A stretch of 11,301 nucleotides of DNA, taken from positions 1-11,301 of the forward strand of contig JANXZP010000172.1 of the NCBI GenBank assembly GCA_025355485.1. The letters are read 5' to 3'. The position numbers were made by a program, and so were the translations under genes. Below, piece after piece: positions 1 through 5,724 of this stretch. This stretch comes from Pseudomonadota bacterium (GTDB lineage: Bacteria; Pseudomonadota; Gammaproteobacteria; Xanthomonadales; Xanthomonadaceae). A model generated the notes under the pieces. That model did no database searches. It saw only the letters and a program-made list of their open reading frames with translations, and was not told the origin of the DNA. Positions within the stretch are counted from its first letter, which is position 1; every line of letters begins with the position of its first letter.

Positions 1-3
1 GCG

Positions 4-46
4 CTACATGCGATCATGTAGGGACGTGCGCGCTGCGCGCGTGCCC
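4..46. repeat. Inverted repeat plus GC-rich hairpin upstream of the first lipoprotein
   Basis: Bases 4-10 (CTACATG) and 15-21 (CATGTAG) form a perfect 7-bp inverted repeat around CGAT. Immediately after it, 21-46 can fold into a strong GC-rich stem (GGG at 21-23 with CCC at 44-46, then alternating GC pairs around a loop near 32-36). Neither is followed by a T-run on either strand, so this is not a typical intrinsic terminator. It could be an operator, a leader structure or part of an upstream intergenic repeat. The window edge prevents a decision. Confidence 0.4.
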
Positions 47-82
47 AAACTTTACCTAACGCAAATTGACGAGGAAGTGCAC

Positions 83-481
83 ATGTCCATCAACAAGACC
101 CTGCTCGCCCTGGCTCTTGGCCTGTCCCTGGCTGCCTGCAACAACGAGGCAAGCAAGGACGCCGCCGCAGACGCCAATGCTGCCCAGACCTCCGCCGCTG
201 ACGCCAGCAAGTCCGCTGCCGACGCCGCCGCCGCCGCCAGCTCCGCCGCCGCCGCTCCGGCAGCTGCCGCCAGCGCCGCCGGTATGGCTGCTGACGCCGC
301 CGCCAGTGCCGCCAGCACCGCCAACGCCGCTGCCGCGACCGCATCCATGGCCGCTGGCAAGGCTGCTGGTGCTGATGCCGCTGCCGACGCTGCCAAGGCT
401 TCTGCCGACGTCGCCAAGGCCGCCGCGAAAGATGCGGCTGCTGCCAAGGACGCCGCCAAAGACGCAGCTCCGAAGAAGTAA
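83..481 (+). CDS. Alanine-rich small lipoprotein
   Basis: A 132-residue predicted lipoprotein. The N-terminus has two charged or polar residues, a hydrophobic stretch and the lipobox LAAC with the lipidated cysteine at residue 19. The residue after the cysteine is Asn, not Asp, so outer-membrane sorting is expected. The mature part (114 residues) is about 56% alanine, interrupted by Asp, Lys, Ser and Thr, with almost no aromatic or bulky residues. It should be one long helix, possibly a coiled coil. It ends in KDAAPKK, so a terminal lysine is available, as in Braun's lipoprotein. I chose ATG at 83 because AGGA (72-75) sits 7 bases upstream and the signal peptide starts there. An in-frame ATG at 8 would add 25 unlikely residues over a palindrome. 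It resembles the protein at 680-1057. Function unknown; an envelope spacer or stress role is only inference. Confidence 0.85.
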   Translation: MSINKTLLALALGLSLAACNNEASKDAAADANAAQTSAADASKSAADAAAAASSAAAAPAAAASAAGMAADAAASAASTANAAAATASMAAGKAAGADAAADAAKASADVAKAAAKDAAAAKDAAKDAAPKK

Positions 482-490
482 TACCACCTC

Positions 491-548
491 GCCGGTTTTT
501 CCGGCTTGGTTCTCAAGAAAGGGCGTGCCTCGGCACGCCCTTTTTCTT
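491..548 (+). terminator. Rho-independent terminator of the first lipoprotein gene
   Basis: A perfect stem GGGCGTGC(C)/(G)GCACGCCC at 521-540, with a CTCG tetraloop if the inner pair is left open, is followed directly by TTTTTCTTT (541-549). A smaller hairpin GCCGG-TTTTT-CCGGC at 491-505 lies just after the stop codon. The strong stem is preceded by an A-rich stretch (AAGAAA), so it may also work weakly on the other strand. Confidence 0.9.
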
Positions 549-679
549 TGCGGCGCCGGGCGGCAACCGAAGGACGCCCTAACCTGCACATTCCCGTAAC
601 GCGCAATTCCTGATTAAGACGACGTATCAATCGCGCGTGCTAACGTGTTGCTTCCTAAACCACCAAGGAAGGATTCGAG

Positions 680-1057
680 ATGAATACCAGCAAGATCATG
701 GTTGCATTGTTCCTTGCCGCCGCGTTGAGCGCATGCGATAGCGCACAACAGGATCAGAACCAAGCCAACGCAGCGCGCGACGCCGCTGCGGCCGCACAAC
801 CGGAAGCCGCCTCCGCGCAGAGCAGCGCAGGCGCCGCCGTGTCCACTGCCGCCGATGCCGTCGGCAACGCCGCGCATGCCACCGCCGATGCCGCTACTGC
901 GGACGCCCATGTCGCCGCTGACCAGGCCTCGGCCGCAGCCCACCAAGCCAGTGCGAACGTGAAAGAAGATGCCTCACAAGCTGCCGATGCCGCCAAGGCT
1001 GCAGCAGATGCAGCCAAAGCCAAGATGGACGATAACGAGAATCCAAAGAAGCACTGA
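680..1057 (+). CDS. Alanine-rich small lipoprotein, second copy type
   Basis: A 125-residue predicted lipoprotein with a short N-region (MNTSK), a hydrophobic core and the lipobox LSAC with cysteine at residue 19. The residue at +2 is Asp. In E. coli this would signal inner-membrane retention by the Lol rule, but that rule is not general, so the final membrane is uncertain. The mature part (107 residues) is about 42% alanine with Asp, Gln, Ser, His and Lys, predicted to be a single long helix; the tail is polar and ends NPKKH. A strong Shine-Dalgarno AAGGAAGG (665-672) fixes the ATG. It shares architecture and composition with the 83-481 gene, but the low-complexity sequence makes true paralogy hard to prove. 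Its own gap of about 130 bases after a terminator suggests it is transcribed separately. Function unknown. Confidence 0.83.
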   Translation: MNTSKIMVALFLAAALSACDSAQQDQNQANAARDAAAAAQPEAASAQSSAGAAVSTAADAVGNAAHATADAATADAHVAADQASAAAHQASANVKEDASQAADAAKAAADAAKAKMDDNENPKKH

Positions 1058-1084
1058 CAGCACTGCATGCATTGAGGCTACACG

Positions 1085-1110
1085 CCGGGCGCGCCATCAG
1101 GTGCGCCCGG
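1085..1110 (+). terminator. GC-rich hairpin after the second lipoprotein gene
   Basis: CCGGGCGCGCC (1085-1095) pairs with GGTGCGCCCGG (1100-1110) over 11 bp with one G-U pair and an ATCA loop. Only a poor T-tract (TCTTAT) follows, so termination efficiency is uncertain. Position 28 bases after the stop codon and just before the liuB leader favours a terminator. Confidence 0.55.
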
Positions 1111-1112
1111 TC

Positions 1113-1131
1113 TTATGATGGCGTACCCATC
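1113..1131 (+). promoter_or_regulatory. Putative liuB promoter/operator element
   Basis: TATGAT at 1114-1119 matches the -10 consensus at 5 of 6 bases and lies about 45 bases before the liuB start. No convincing -35 is visible because the expected place falls in the GC-rich hairpin. The stretch TTATGATGGCGTACCCATC closely resembles a stretch before liuC (4862-4882), sharing an exact 9-mer GTACCCATC plus TTA-GAT-GC in the same order. This suggests a shared operator, but the binding protein is unknown. Confidence 0.35.
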
Positions 1132-1163
1132 CTGCAACCTTCTGCAGTAGCGAGTGTCCGCGC

Positions 1164-2771
1164 ATGCCCGTATTGACCACCGAGATAGATCCGCGCTCGC
1201 CCGATCACCAGCAGAATCGCGAAGCCCTGCAAGCGCTGATTGCCGACCTTGACGCACGACTCGCCGAAGTCGCCCTCGGCGGCGGCGAAAAGGCCCGCAA
1301 AAAACACCTCGAACGCGACAAGTTGCTGCCGCGCGATCGCATCACGGCCCTGCTCGATCCGGGCTCGCCCTTCCTCGAATTCTCGCCTCTCGCCGCGCAT
1401 GGCATGTACGACGGCGCTGCGCCGGGCGCAGGCATCGTCACCGGCATTGGCCGCGTGCATGGACAGGAAGTTGTGGTCGTCGCGAACGACGCGACCGTCA
1501 AGGGCGGCACTTATTTCCCGATCACCGTGAAGAAGCACCTGCGCGCGCAGGAGATCGCCCGCGAAAACAAGCTGCCGTGCATCTACCTCGTCGATTCCGG
1601 CGGCGCGTTCCTGCCGTTGCAGGACGAGGTCTTTCCGGACAAGGAACATTTCGGCCGGATCTTCTACAACCAGGCGCGGCTGTCGGCGGAAAACATCCCG
1701 CAGGTCGCGGTGGTGATGGGTTCGTGCACCGCCGGCGGCGCGTATGTGCCGGCGATGTGCGACGAGTCGATCATCGTCAAGGAACAGGGCACGATCTTCC
1801 TCGGCGGTCCGCCGCTGGTGAAAGCCGCGACCGGCGAAGTCGTCGATGCAGAATCGCTCGGTGGCGCCGACGTGCACACCAGCGTGTCGGGCGTCGCCGA
1901 TCATTTCGCCGAGAACGATGCGCATGCGCTCGAGATAGCGCGCGGCATCGTCCAACATTTCAATCGCAAGAAAGCCTTGCCGGTTGCAGTACAGGCATCG
2001 CGCGAACCGCTGTACGCAGCCGATGAAATCTATGGCATCGTGCCGCGCGACACCCGCAAGCCGTTCGAGGTACGCGAAGTCATCGCGCGCATCGTCGATG
2101 GATCGGAGTTCCAGGAATTCAAGGCGCGCTACGCGAAAACGCTGATCACCGGCTTCGCGCACATCCACGGCTATCCGATCGGGATCGTCGCAAACAACGG
2201 CATTCTGTTTGCCGAATCGGCGCTGAAAGGCGCGCATTTCATCGAACTGTGCAACCAGCGCGGCACCCCGCTGGTGTTCCTGCAGAACATCACCGGCTTC
2301 ATGGTCGGCAAGAAATACGAGAACGCCGGCATCGCGAAAGACGGCGCGAAGATGGTCACCGCGGTCGCGTGTTCGAGGGTGCCGAAATTCACCGTCGTGA
2401 TCGGCGGCAGTTTCGGCGCGGGCAACTACGCGATGTGCGGCCGCTCCTATGGCGCGCGCTTCCTGTGGATGTGGCCGAACGCGCGCATCAGCGTGATGGG
2501 CGGCGAGCAGGCTGCATCCGTACTGGCGACGGTGAAACGCGACGGCATCGAAGCGGCCGGCAAGTCGTGGAGCGCCGAAGAAGAAGAAGCGTTCAAGTCG
2601 CCGATCCGCGACCAGTACGAGAGCCAGGGCCACCCCTACTATGCGAGCGCACGCCTCTGGGACGACGGCATCATAGATCCGGCCGATACGCGTCGTGTGC
2701 TTGGCCTTGCGTTGTCGGCAGCTATGAATACACCGATCGATAAGACGGGATACGGCGTATTCCGGATGTAA
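1164..2771 (+). CDS. liuB: 3-methylcrotonyl-CoA carboxylase, carboxyltransferase (beta) subunit
   Basis: This subunit transfers the carboxyl group from carboxybiotin to 3-methylcrotonyl-CoA, giving 3-methylglutaconyl-CoA in leucine degradation. It works in a cytosolic complex with the biotin subunit LiuD encoded at 6669-8681. It is 535 residues, the usual size. The N-terminal carboxyltransferase half carries the VDSGGAFLP segment and GSCTAGGAYVPAMCDE (from about residue 186). The C-terminal half has NITGFMVGKKYE and GGSFGAGNYAMCGRSYG (from about residue 414), followed by SVMGGEQAASVL. These are signatures of the MCC beta branch rather than propionyl-CoA carboxylase. The ATG at 1164 has only a weak Shine-Dalgarno. 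Downstream the gene converges on the leftward iron cassette, so liuB is separated from liuC-liuE by about 2.2 kb. No liuA precedes it. Confidence 0.96.
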   Translation: MPVLTTEIDPRSPDHQQNREALQALIADLDARLAEVALGGGEKARKKHLERDKLLPRDRITALLDPGSPFLEFSPLAAHGMYDGAAPGAGIVTGIGRVHGQEVVVVANDATVKGGTYFPITVKKHLRAQEIARENKLPCIYLVDSGGAFLPLQDEVFPDKEHFGRIFYNQARLSAENIPQVAVVMGSCTAGGAYVPAMCDESIIVKEQGTIFLGGPPLVKAATGEVVDAESLGGADVHTSVSGVADHFAENDAHALEIARGIVQHFNRKKALPVAVQASREPLYAADEIYGIVPRDTRKPFEVREVIARIVDGSEFQEFKARYAKTLITGFAHIHGYPIGIVANNGILFAESALKGAHFIELCNQRGTPLVFLQNITGFMVGKKYENAGIAKDGAKMVTAVACSRVPKFTVVIGGSFGAGNYAMCGRSYGARFLWMWPNARISVMGGEQAASVLATVKRDGIEAAGKSWSAEEEEAFKSPIRDQYESQGHPYYASARLWDDGIIDPADTRRVLGLALSAAMNTPIDKTGYGVFRM

Positions 2772-2772
2772 A

Positions 2773-2811
2773 TTCGCGGCACGCCGTCACGCGGACGGCG
2801 AGCTTGGCGAA
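2773..2811. terminator. Hairpin between convergent liuB and barrel gene
   Basis: CGCCGTC (2782-2788) pairs perfectly with GACGGCG (2794-2800) around ACGCG, and an outer TTCGC/GCGAA pair (2773-2777, 2807-2811) can extend the structure. It fills the 40-base gap between the two convergent stop codons, as expected for a bidirectional terminator. There is no T-run on either side, so it may need Rho or be inefficient. Confidence 0.45.
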
Positions 2812-3558
2812 TCAATGCATCTCGAACTCGATCTGAGTACGCACAGTCACGTTCGGCGCATTCCTGTCGAGTCCGGCGAGTACCGCCGCGTTCCACTTCA
2901 ACTTGTCCTGGCCGAACCGCTTTTCTCCGAAGATCACCGGGCCCGCGATGTGGCTCTGATCCTGGCCGAGATGTCCGAGCGTGCCGAGTTCGCCGAAACC
3001 CTGCGCGCCAACCTCGAACGCTGCACTGCCGTGCCAACGCGCCTGCCATGTGTAGGCCAGGCCGGTCGCGTGCGATGCACCCTTGCCGACTTCGCGCTCG
3101 AACAACAGGTTCACGTTTGCAGTAATCGGGCCGATATCCTTCATGAACATCGGGCCGATCTTCAAACCGTCGGGGCTGGACGAGAAGGTGTGTTCATAGG
3201 AGGCGAACAGCCCGAGGTCGGCCCAATACTTGCCGCGCTCGGTCAACGCGAAGATGTTTTCCCACTCGACCGCTTCCAGCCGGTTCGGGCCACCGTCCTC
3301 GAAGGATTGTTCGAGTTCGATTTCGGTGAACCAGTGGTCGTTCATGCCACGGCCGAGTTCGAGGATGTCCGCGTGCTCCTCGCGACCGTGGTCGAACGTG
3401 CGCCAGCCGCCGCGGTATTCGATCTCGGTTTCGCCGTTCTCGACGATCGGCTGGTACACCACTTCGGCAGCTCCCGCGAAAGCGTTGCCGGCAATCCCGA
3501 GGCCGCTGCCGACGATGATGATCGACAATGCGATGAACAGTGTGTTGCGGTGGGTCAT
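2812..3558 (-). CDS. Putative outer-membrane beta-barrel protein of an iron-uptake cassette
   Basis: A 248-residue exported protein that I cannot assign to a named family. Residues 1-28 are a clear Sec signal peptide ending AFA. The mature part is rich in alternating polar/hydrophobic stretches typical of amphipathic beta strands, for example ETEIEYRGGWRTF, WFTEIELEQSF, YWADLGLFASYEHTF and VTVRTQIEFEMH at the C-terminus. Glycine-, aspartate- and asparagine-containing turns separate them. About 8-10 strands would fit a small outer-membrane barrel; the last residue is His, not the usual Phe. It has no cysteine. ATG at 3558 has AGGA (3567-3570) 8 bases upstream. It is the last gene of the FTR1-cupredoxin cassette, 73 bases after the cupredoxin. 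A role in passing metal across the outer membrane is inferred from context. A periplasmic beta-sandwich is an alternative. Confidence 0.75.
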   Translation of the reverse strand: MTHRNTLFIALSIIIVGSGLGIAGNAFAGAAEVVYQPIVENGETEIEYRGGWRTFDHGREEHADILELGRGMNDHWFTEIELEQSFEDGGPNRLEAVEWENIFALTERGKYWADLGLFASYEHTFSSSPDGLKIGPMFMKDIGPITANVNLLFEREVGKGASHATGLAYTWQARWHGSAAFEVGAQGFGELGTLGHLGQDQSHIAGPVIFGEKRFGQDKLKWNAAVLAGLDRNAPNVTVRTQIEFEMH

Positions 3559-3610
3559 GTCGTGGTTCCTGTTGCAAAGCCGAGGCGTCCCGGGCGGAAC
3601 TAGGTTCGGT

Positions 3611-3640
3611 AAGAAAAAAGGTTGCGCACACTCAGCGCGC
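3611..3640 (-). terminator. Hairpin and T-run overlapping the cupredoxin stop codon
   Basis: Reading leftward, GCGCGC (3640-3635) and GTGCGC (3629-3624) form a 6-bp stem with one G-U pair, and the loop TGAGT contains the TGA stop. After AACC comes TTTTTTCTT (3619-3611). It could be a partial terminator that lowers expression of the distal barrel gene relative to the permease and cupredoxin. The 4-base gap before the T-run makes it weaker than a canonical terminator. Confidence 0.4.
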
Positions 3641-3958
3641 GATGAGCACGCCCTGCGCGGTGTCCTGGTGGAAATCGCCGAAGAACGGATAGCGCCCGGC
3701 TTTCAGCGGGCCAACATAGACGTTGATGGTCGCGTTGCCGATCACGACTTTTTCGCGGTTGAGTTCGTGGCTTTCGAACTCCTCGGCGGTGGCGTCCTGG
3801 TTGACGACGATCAGTTTGATCTTGGTGTTGGCCGGGATCGTGAGTTCCGTCGGCGCGAACCGATGGCCCTTGATCGTCAGCGTGTACTCGGGCATGTCGG
3901 CGGCCGAGGCGATGAGCGGCGCGAGTGCGACCAGCGCAGTGAGGACGATGCGCAGCAT
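3632..3958 (-). CDS. Periplasmic cupredoxin-like protein (EfeO/FtrB-type domain)
   Basis: A 108-residue protein with a signal peptide (residues 1-19, ASA before the cleavage site) and a single cupredoxin-like beta-sandwich of the type found at the N-terminus of EfeO and in FtrB. Characteristic stretches are FAPTELTIPANTKIKLIVVN, EEFESHELNREKVV (about 59-72) and GPLKAGRYPFFGDFHQDT (83-100). It has no cysteine, so a standard type-1 copper site is absent; His64, His97 and nearby Glu/Asp are possible ligands. In Ftr/Efe systems such proteins are proposed to oxidise or hand Fe2+/Fe3+ to the FTR1 permease. The gene starts 22 bases after the permease stop, with a GGAG-type ribosome site, and is surely co-transcribed with it. 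Domain assignment is firm; the metal handled is inferred. Confidence 0.88.
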   Translation of the reverse strand: MLRIVLTALVALAPLIASAADMPEYTLTIKGHRFAPTELTIPANTKIKLIVVNQDATAEEFESHELNREKVVIGNATINVYVGPLKAGRYPFFGDFHQDTAQGVLIAR

Positions 3959-3980
3959 GGAATCTCCAGGTTGAATTGGA

Positions 3981-4820
3981 TCAGGTCACGGCTGGCGGCA
4001 TCGCCACGCGTGAGGGGGCTGCTTCGCCCGAGAACACGCGCATGCCAACGATCAGCACGACCAGCGTGGCAACGTAGAACAGCAACTGCATGCCGCTGGG
4101 CTGCGATGTGTAGCCGACCAGGGCATGCAAGGCCTTGCCGAGCGTCGAGTCGTCGCGGAGCAGCCAGCCGGTGTTCCAGAGCGGCTCGGCCCACTTGTGC
4201 AGCACATCGGCCTGAATCAGAAAGAACGCAGCGCTCGCAGCCATTCCCGCAGCGAGCAGAACCAGCAAGCCATTCGTCGCCGCGAAGAAATGCCGCATCG
4301 GAATTTTCAGCAGGCCGAAATACATCGCGACGCCCAGCGCGACGCCCGCGAACAATCCCAGCACCGCGCCGAGCATCAGCGCCGGCACCGACGAGCCGCT
4401 CGCGAGCAGGCCATAACCGAACAGCACGATTTCGGAACCCTCGCGCAGCACCGCGATCGCGACAACCGCCATCAGCGCGGTCATCGGGCGAGTGCCGGAT
4501 GACACATCGCGACCGACCGATTGCATCTGCGCCGCGAGCTCGCGCCCGTGCCGCGCCATCCACACCACATGCCAGCCGATCATCACGACCGCGGCCAGCA
4601 GCACGGTCGCGTTGAACCATTCCTGGCCCGAACCGCTGAGCGCATCGGCGATCCAGCCCGCACAGACCGCAACGATCATCGCGCCGGCGACGCCGAGCGC
4701 GAGGCCGCCGCCGATCCAGCGCGCACGACTGGCGACGCCACGGGTCGCGGCAGCGACGATGCCGACGATCAACGCCGCCTCGAGCACTTCCCGGAAAACC
4801 AGCAACAAGGTCGCAAGCAC
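3981..4820 (-). CDS. FTR1-family high-affinity iron permease (EfeU/FtrC-like)
   Basis: A 279-residue integral inner-membrane protein with about seven hydrophobic segments. It carries the two FTR1/EfeU signature motifs, REVLE at residues 10-14 in the first helix and REGSE at 126-130 in the fourth, whose glutamates are implicated in Fe3+ transport in yeast Ftr1p. I place the start at GTG 4820: AGGAG (4828-4832) lies 7 bases upstream, and the protein then begins MLATLLLVFREVLEA, as is usual for this family. A TTG five codons upstream would place the Shine-Dalgarno inside the gene. It is first in a leftward cassette with the cupredoxin and barrel genes. A promoter with an overlapping Fur-like site lies just upstream, implying induction by low iron. 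No P19, M75 EfeO domain, DyP peroxidase or ferredoxin gene is adjacent, unlike full EfeUOB or FtrABCD systems. Specificity for iron versus another metal is inferred from the family. Confidence 0.93.
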   Translation of the reverse strand: MLATLLLVFREVLEAALIVGIVAAATRGVASRARWIGGGLALGVAGAMIVAVCAGWIADALSGSGQEWFNATVLLAAVVMIGWHVVWMARHGRELAAQMQSVGRDVSSGTRPMTALMAVVAIAVLREGSEIVLFGYGLLASGSSVPALMLGAVLGLFAGVALGVAMYFGLLKIPMRHFFAATNGLLVLLAAGMAASAAFFLIQADVLHKWAEPLWNTGWLLRDDSTLGKALHALVGYTSQPSGMQLLFYVATLVVLIVGMRVFSGEAAPSRVAMPPAVT

Positions 4821-4827
4821 GGCCAAA

Positions 4828-4832
4828 CTCCT
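4828..4832 (-). promoter_or_regulatory. Ribosome binding site deciding the FTR1 start
   Basis: Leftward AGGAG, 7 bases before GTG 4820. It overlaps the second and third codons of the alternative TTG start at 4835, so the GTG is strongly preferred. Confidence 0.75.
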
Positions 4833-4841
4833 CAAGTCGAT

Positions 4842-4860
4842 GTAGATGATAATCGTTCTT
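4842..4860. promoter_or_regulatory. Fur-box-like site
   Basis: This 19-base stretch, read on the plus strand, matches the classical Fur consensus GATAATGATAATCATTATC at 13 of 19 positions by my hand alignment. The uninterrupted central half ATGATAATC is the best part and the right half is poor. It covers the putative -10 of the leftward FTR1 promoter, where repression by Fe-Fur would be expected. It is also only about 70 bases before liuC. Confidence 0.55.
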
Positions 4861-4873
4861 GTTTAGATTGCAA
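4846..4873 (-). promoter_or_regulatory. Putative sigma-70 promoter of the FTR1 cassette
   Basis: Read leftward: TTGCAA (4873-4868) as -35, a 16-base spacer, and TATCAT (4851-4846) as -10, matching 4 of 6 and 5 of 6 consensus bases. Transcription would begin near 4840, giving a leader of about 20 bases that includes the Shine-Dalgarno. Confidence 0.55.
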
Positions 4874-4882
4874 GTACCCATC
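4862..4882 (+). promoter_or_regulatory. Element shared with the liuB upstream region
   Basis: TTTAGATTGCAAGTACCCATC resembles 1113-1131 before liuB: both have TTA, GAT, GC and then an exact GTACCCATC. It lies 48 bases before liuC, and its left half contains the -35 of the opposing FTR1 promoter. It may be a binding site for a regulator of leucine degradation; no factor can be named from the sequence. Confidence 0.35.
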
Positions 4883-4929
4883 GAACGGGCCGGGTACCAT
4901 TCACAGTCGTTCCCCGCCCTTCCGATCCC

Positions 4930-5724
4930 ATGCCTTTGCAGACCCTGACGCTGGAACAGCACTCCGGCATCGCCCACCTCGCGCTGGCGCGGCCGGAAGT
5001 GCACAACGCCTTCGACAACGTGTTGATCGCCGAATTGACAGCGACGCTCGAAGCCATAGACGGCGATCCAGATACGCGGGTACTGGTTCTGACCGGCGCG
5101 GGCGCGAGTTTCTCCGCAGGCGCCGACCTCGGCTGGATGCGGCGCATGGCGCAAGCAGGCGCCGAGGAGAATCGCGACGATGCGCTGCGCCTCGCGCGCC
5201 TGATGCGCACGCTCGATGGCCTGTCGAAGCCGACCATCGCGCGGGTCAATGGCGCGGCCTTCGGCGGCGGCGTTGGACTCGTTGCCTGCTGCGACATCGC
5301 GATCGCCACGGACACCGCGACCTTCGCGCTCAGCGAGGTCAAGCTCGGCCTGGTGCCGGCGGTGATTTCCCCATACGTGATCGCCGCAGTCGGCACGCGC
5401 CAGGCGCGGCGGTGGTTCCAGAGCGCCGAGACCTTCAGCGCCGCCGAGGCGCAGCGTATAGGCCTGCTGCATATCGTGGCGCCGGCCGATGCGCTCGACG
5501 CCGCCGTGCAGCGCCAGTGCGCGCTGCTGCTCAAGGCCGGTCCGCTGGCGGTCGCCGAAGCCAAGGCGCTGGTGCGTCGCACGCAATCTGCGGATGCCGA
5601 CGCGCTCGATGCGAAGAATGCGGAACTCATCGCGCGCCTGCGTGTGTCTCCCGAAGGGCAGGAAGGACTCGGCGCCTTCCTCGACAAACGCCCGCCTGCG
5701 TGGGCGCCGCGCGGCGACAAATAG
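4930..5724 (+). CDS. liuC: 3-methylglutaconyl-CoA hydratase
   Basis: A 264-residue crotonase-fold enzyme, expected to hydrate 3-methylglutaconyl-CoA to HMG-CoA in the cytosol, between LiuBD and LiuE. The family signatures are RPEVHNAFDNVLI (21-33), the oxyanion-hole/CoA segment FSAGADLGWMRRM (61-73), GAAFGGGVGL (108-117) and LSEVKLGLVPAVISPYV (134-150). The second crotonase glutamate is conserved as Glu136. The position of the first (Glu144 in rat enoyl-CoA hydratase) is Gly116. I recall the same substitution in bacterial LiuC proteins, so this supports LiuC over a generic enoyl-CoA hydratase. The ATG at 4930 has no good Shine-Dalgarno, unlike the downstream genes, so a short leader is possible. 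It heads the liuC-VOC-cupin-liuD-lipoprotein-liuE-GNAT operon and diverges from the iron permease gene. Confidence 0.92.
   Translation: MPLQTLTLEQHSGIAHLALARPEVHNAFDNVLIAELTATLEAIDGDPDTRVLVLTGAGASFSAGADLGWMRRMAQAGAEENRDDALRLARLMRTLDGLSKPTIARVNGAAFGGGVGLVACCDIAIATDTATFALSEVKLGLVPAVISPYVIAAVGTRQARRWFQSAETFSAAEAQRIGLLHIVAPADALDAAVQRQCALLLKAGPLAVAEAKALVRRTQSADADALDAKNAELIARLRVSPEGQEGLGAFLDKRPPAWAPRGDK

Noticed and set aside
66..71. TTGACG as a -35 box
   Set aside because: It lies only 12 bases before the ATG of the first lipoprotein gene, leaving no room for a -10 and leader.
197..480. GCC-rich stretch as a DNA tandem repeat
   Set aside because: No fixed repeat unit is seen; the pattern follows alanine codons in a low-complexity protein.
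52..630. Antisense alanine/glycine-rich open frames over the first lipoprotein gene
   Set aside because: GCC repeats in the sense strand create Gly- or Ala-rich frames in all directions. Only the sense frame has a lipobox, a ribosome site and a terminator.
1113..2633. 506-codon open frame antisense to liuB
   Set aside because: High-GC codon bias opens the opposite frame. The translated protein is Arg/His/Asp-rich with no domain, while the sense frame encodes a full conserved enzyme.
2815..3603. Rightward 262-codon open frame opposite the barrel gene
   Set aside because: It lacks a signal peptide or domain. The leftward frame has a signal peptide, beta-strand pattern and ribosome site.
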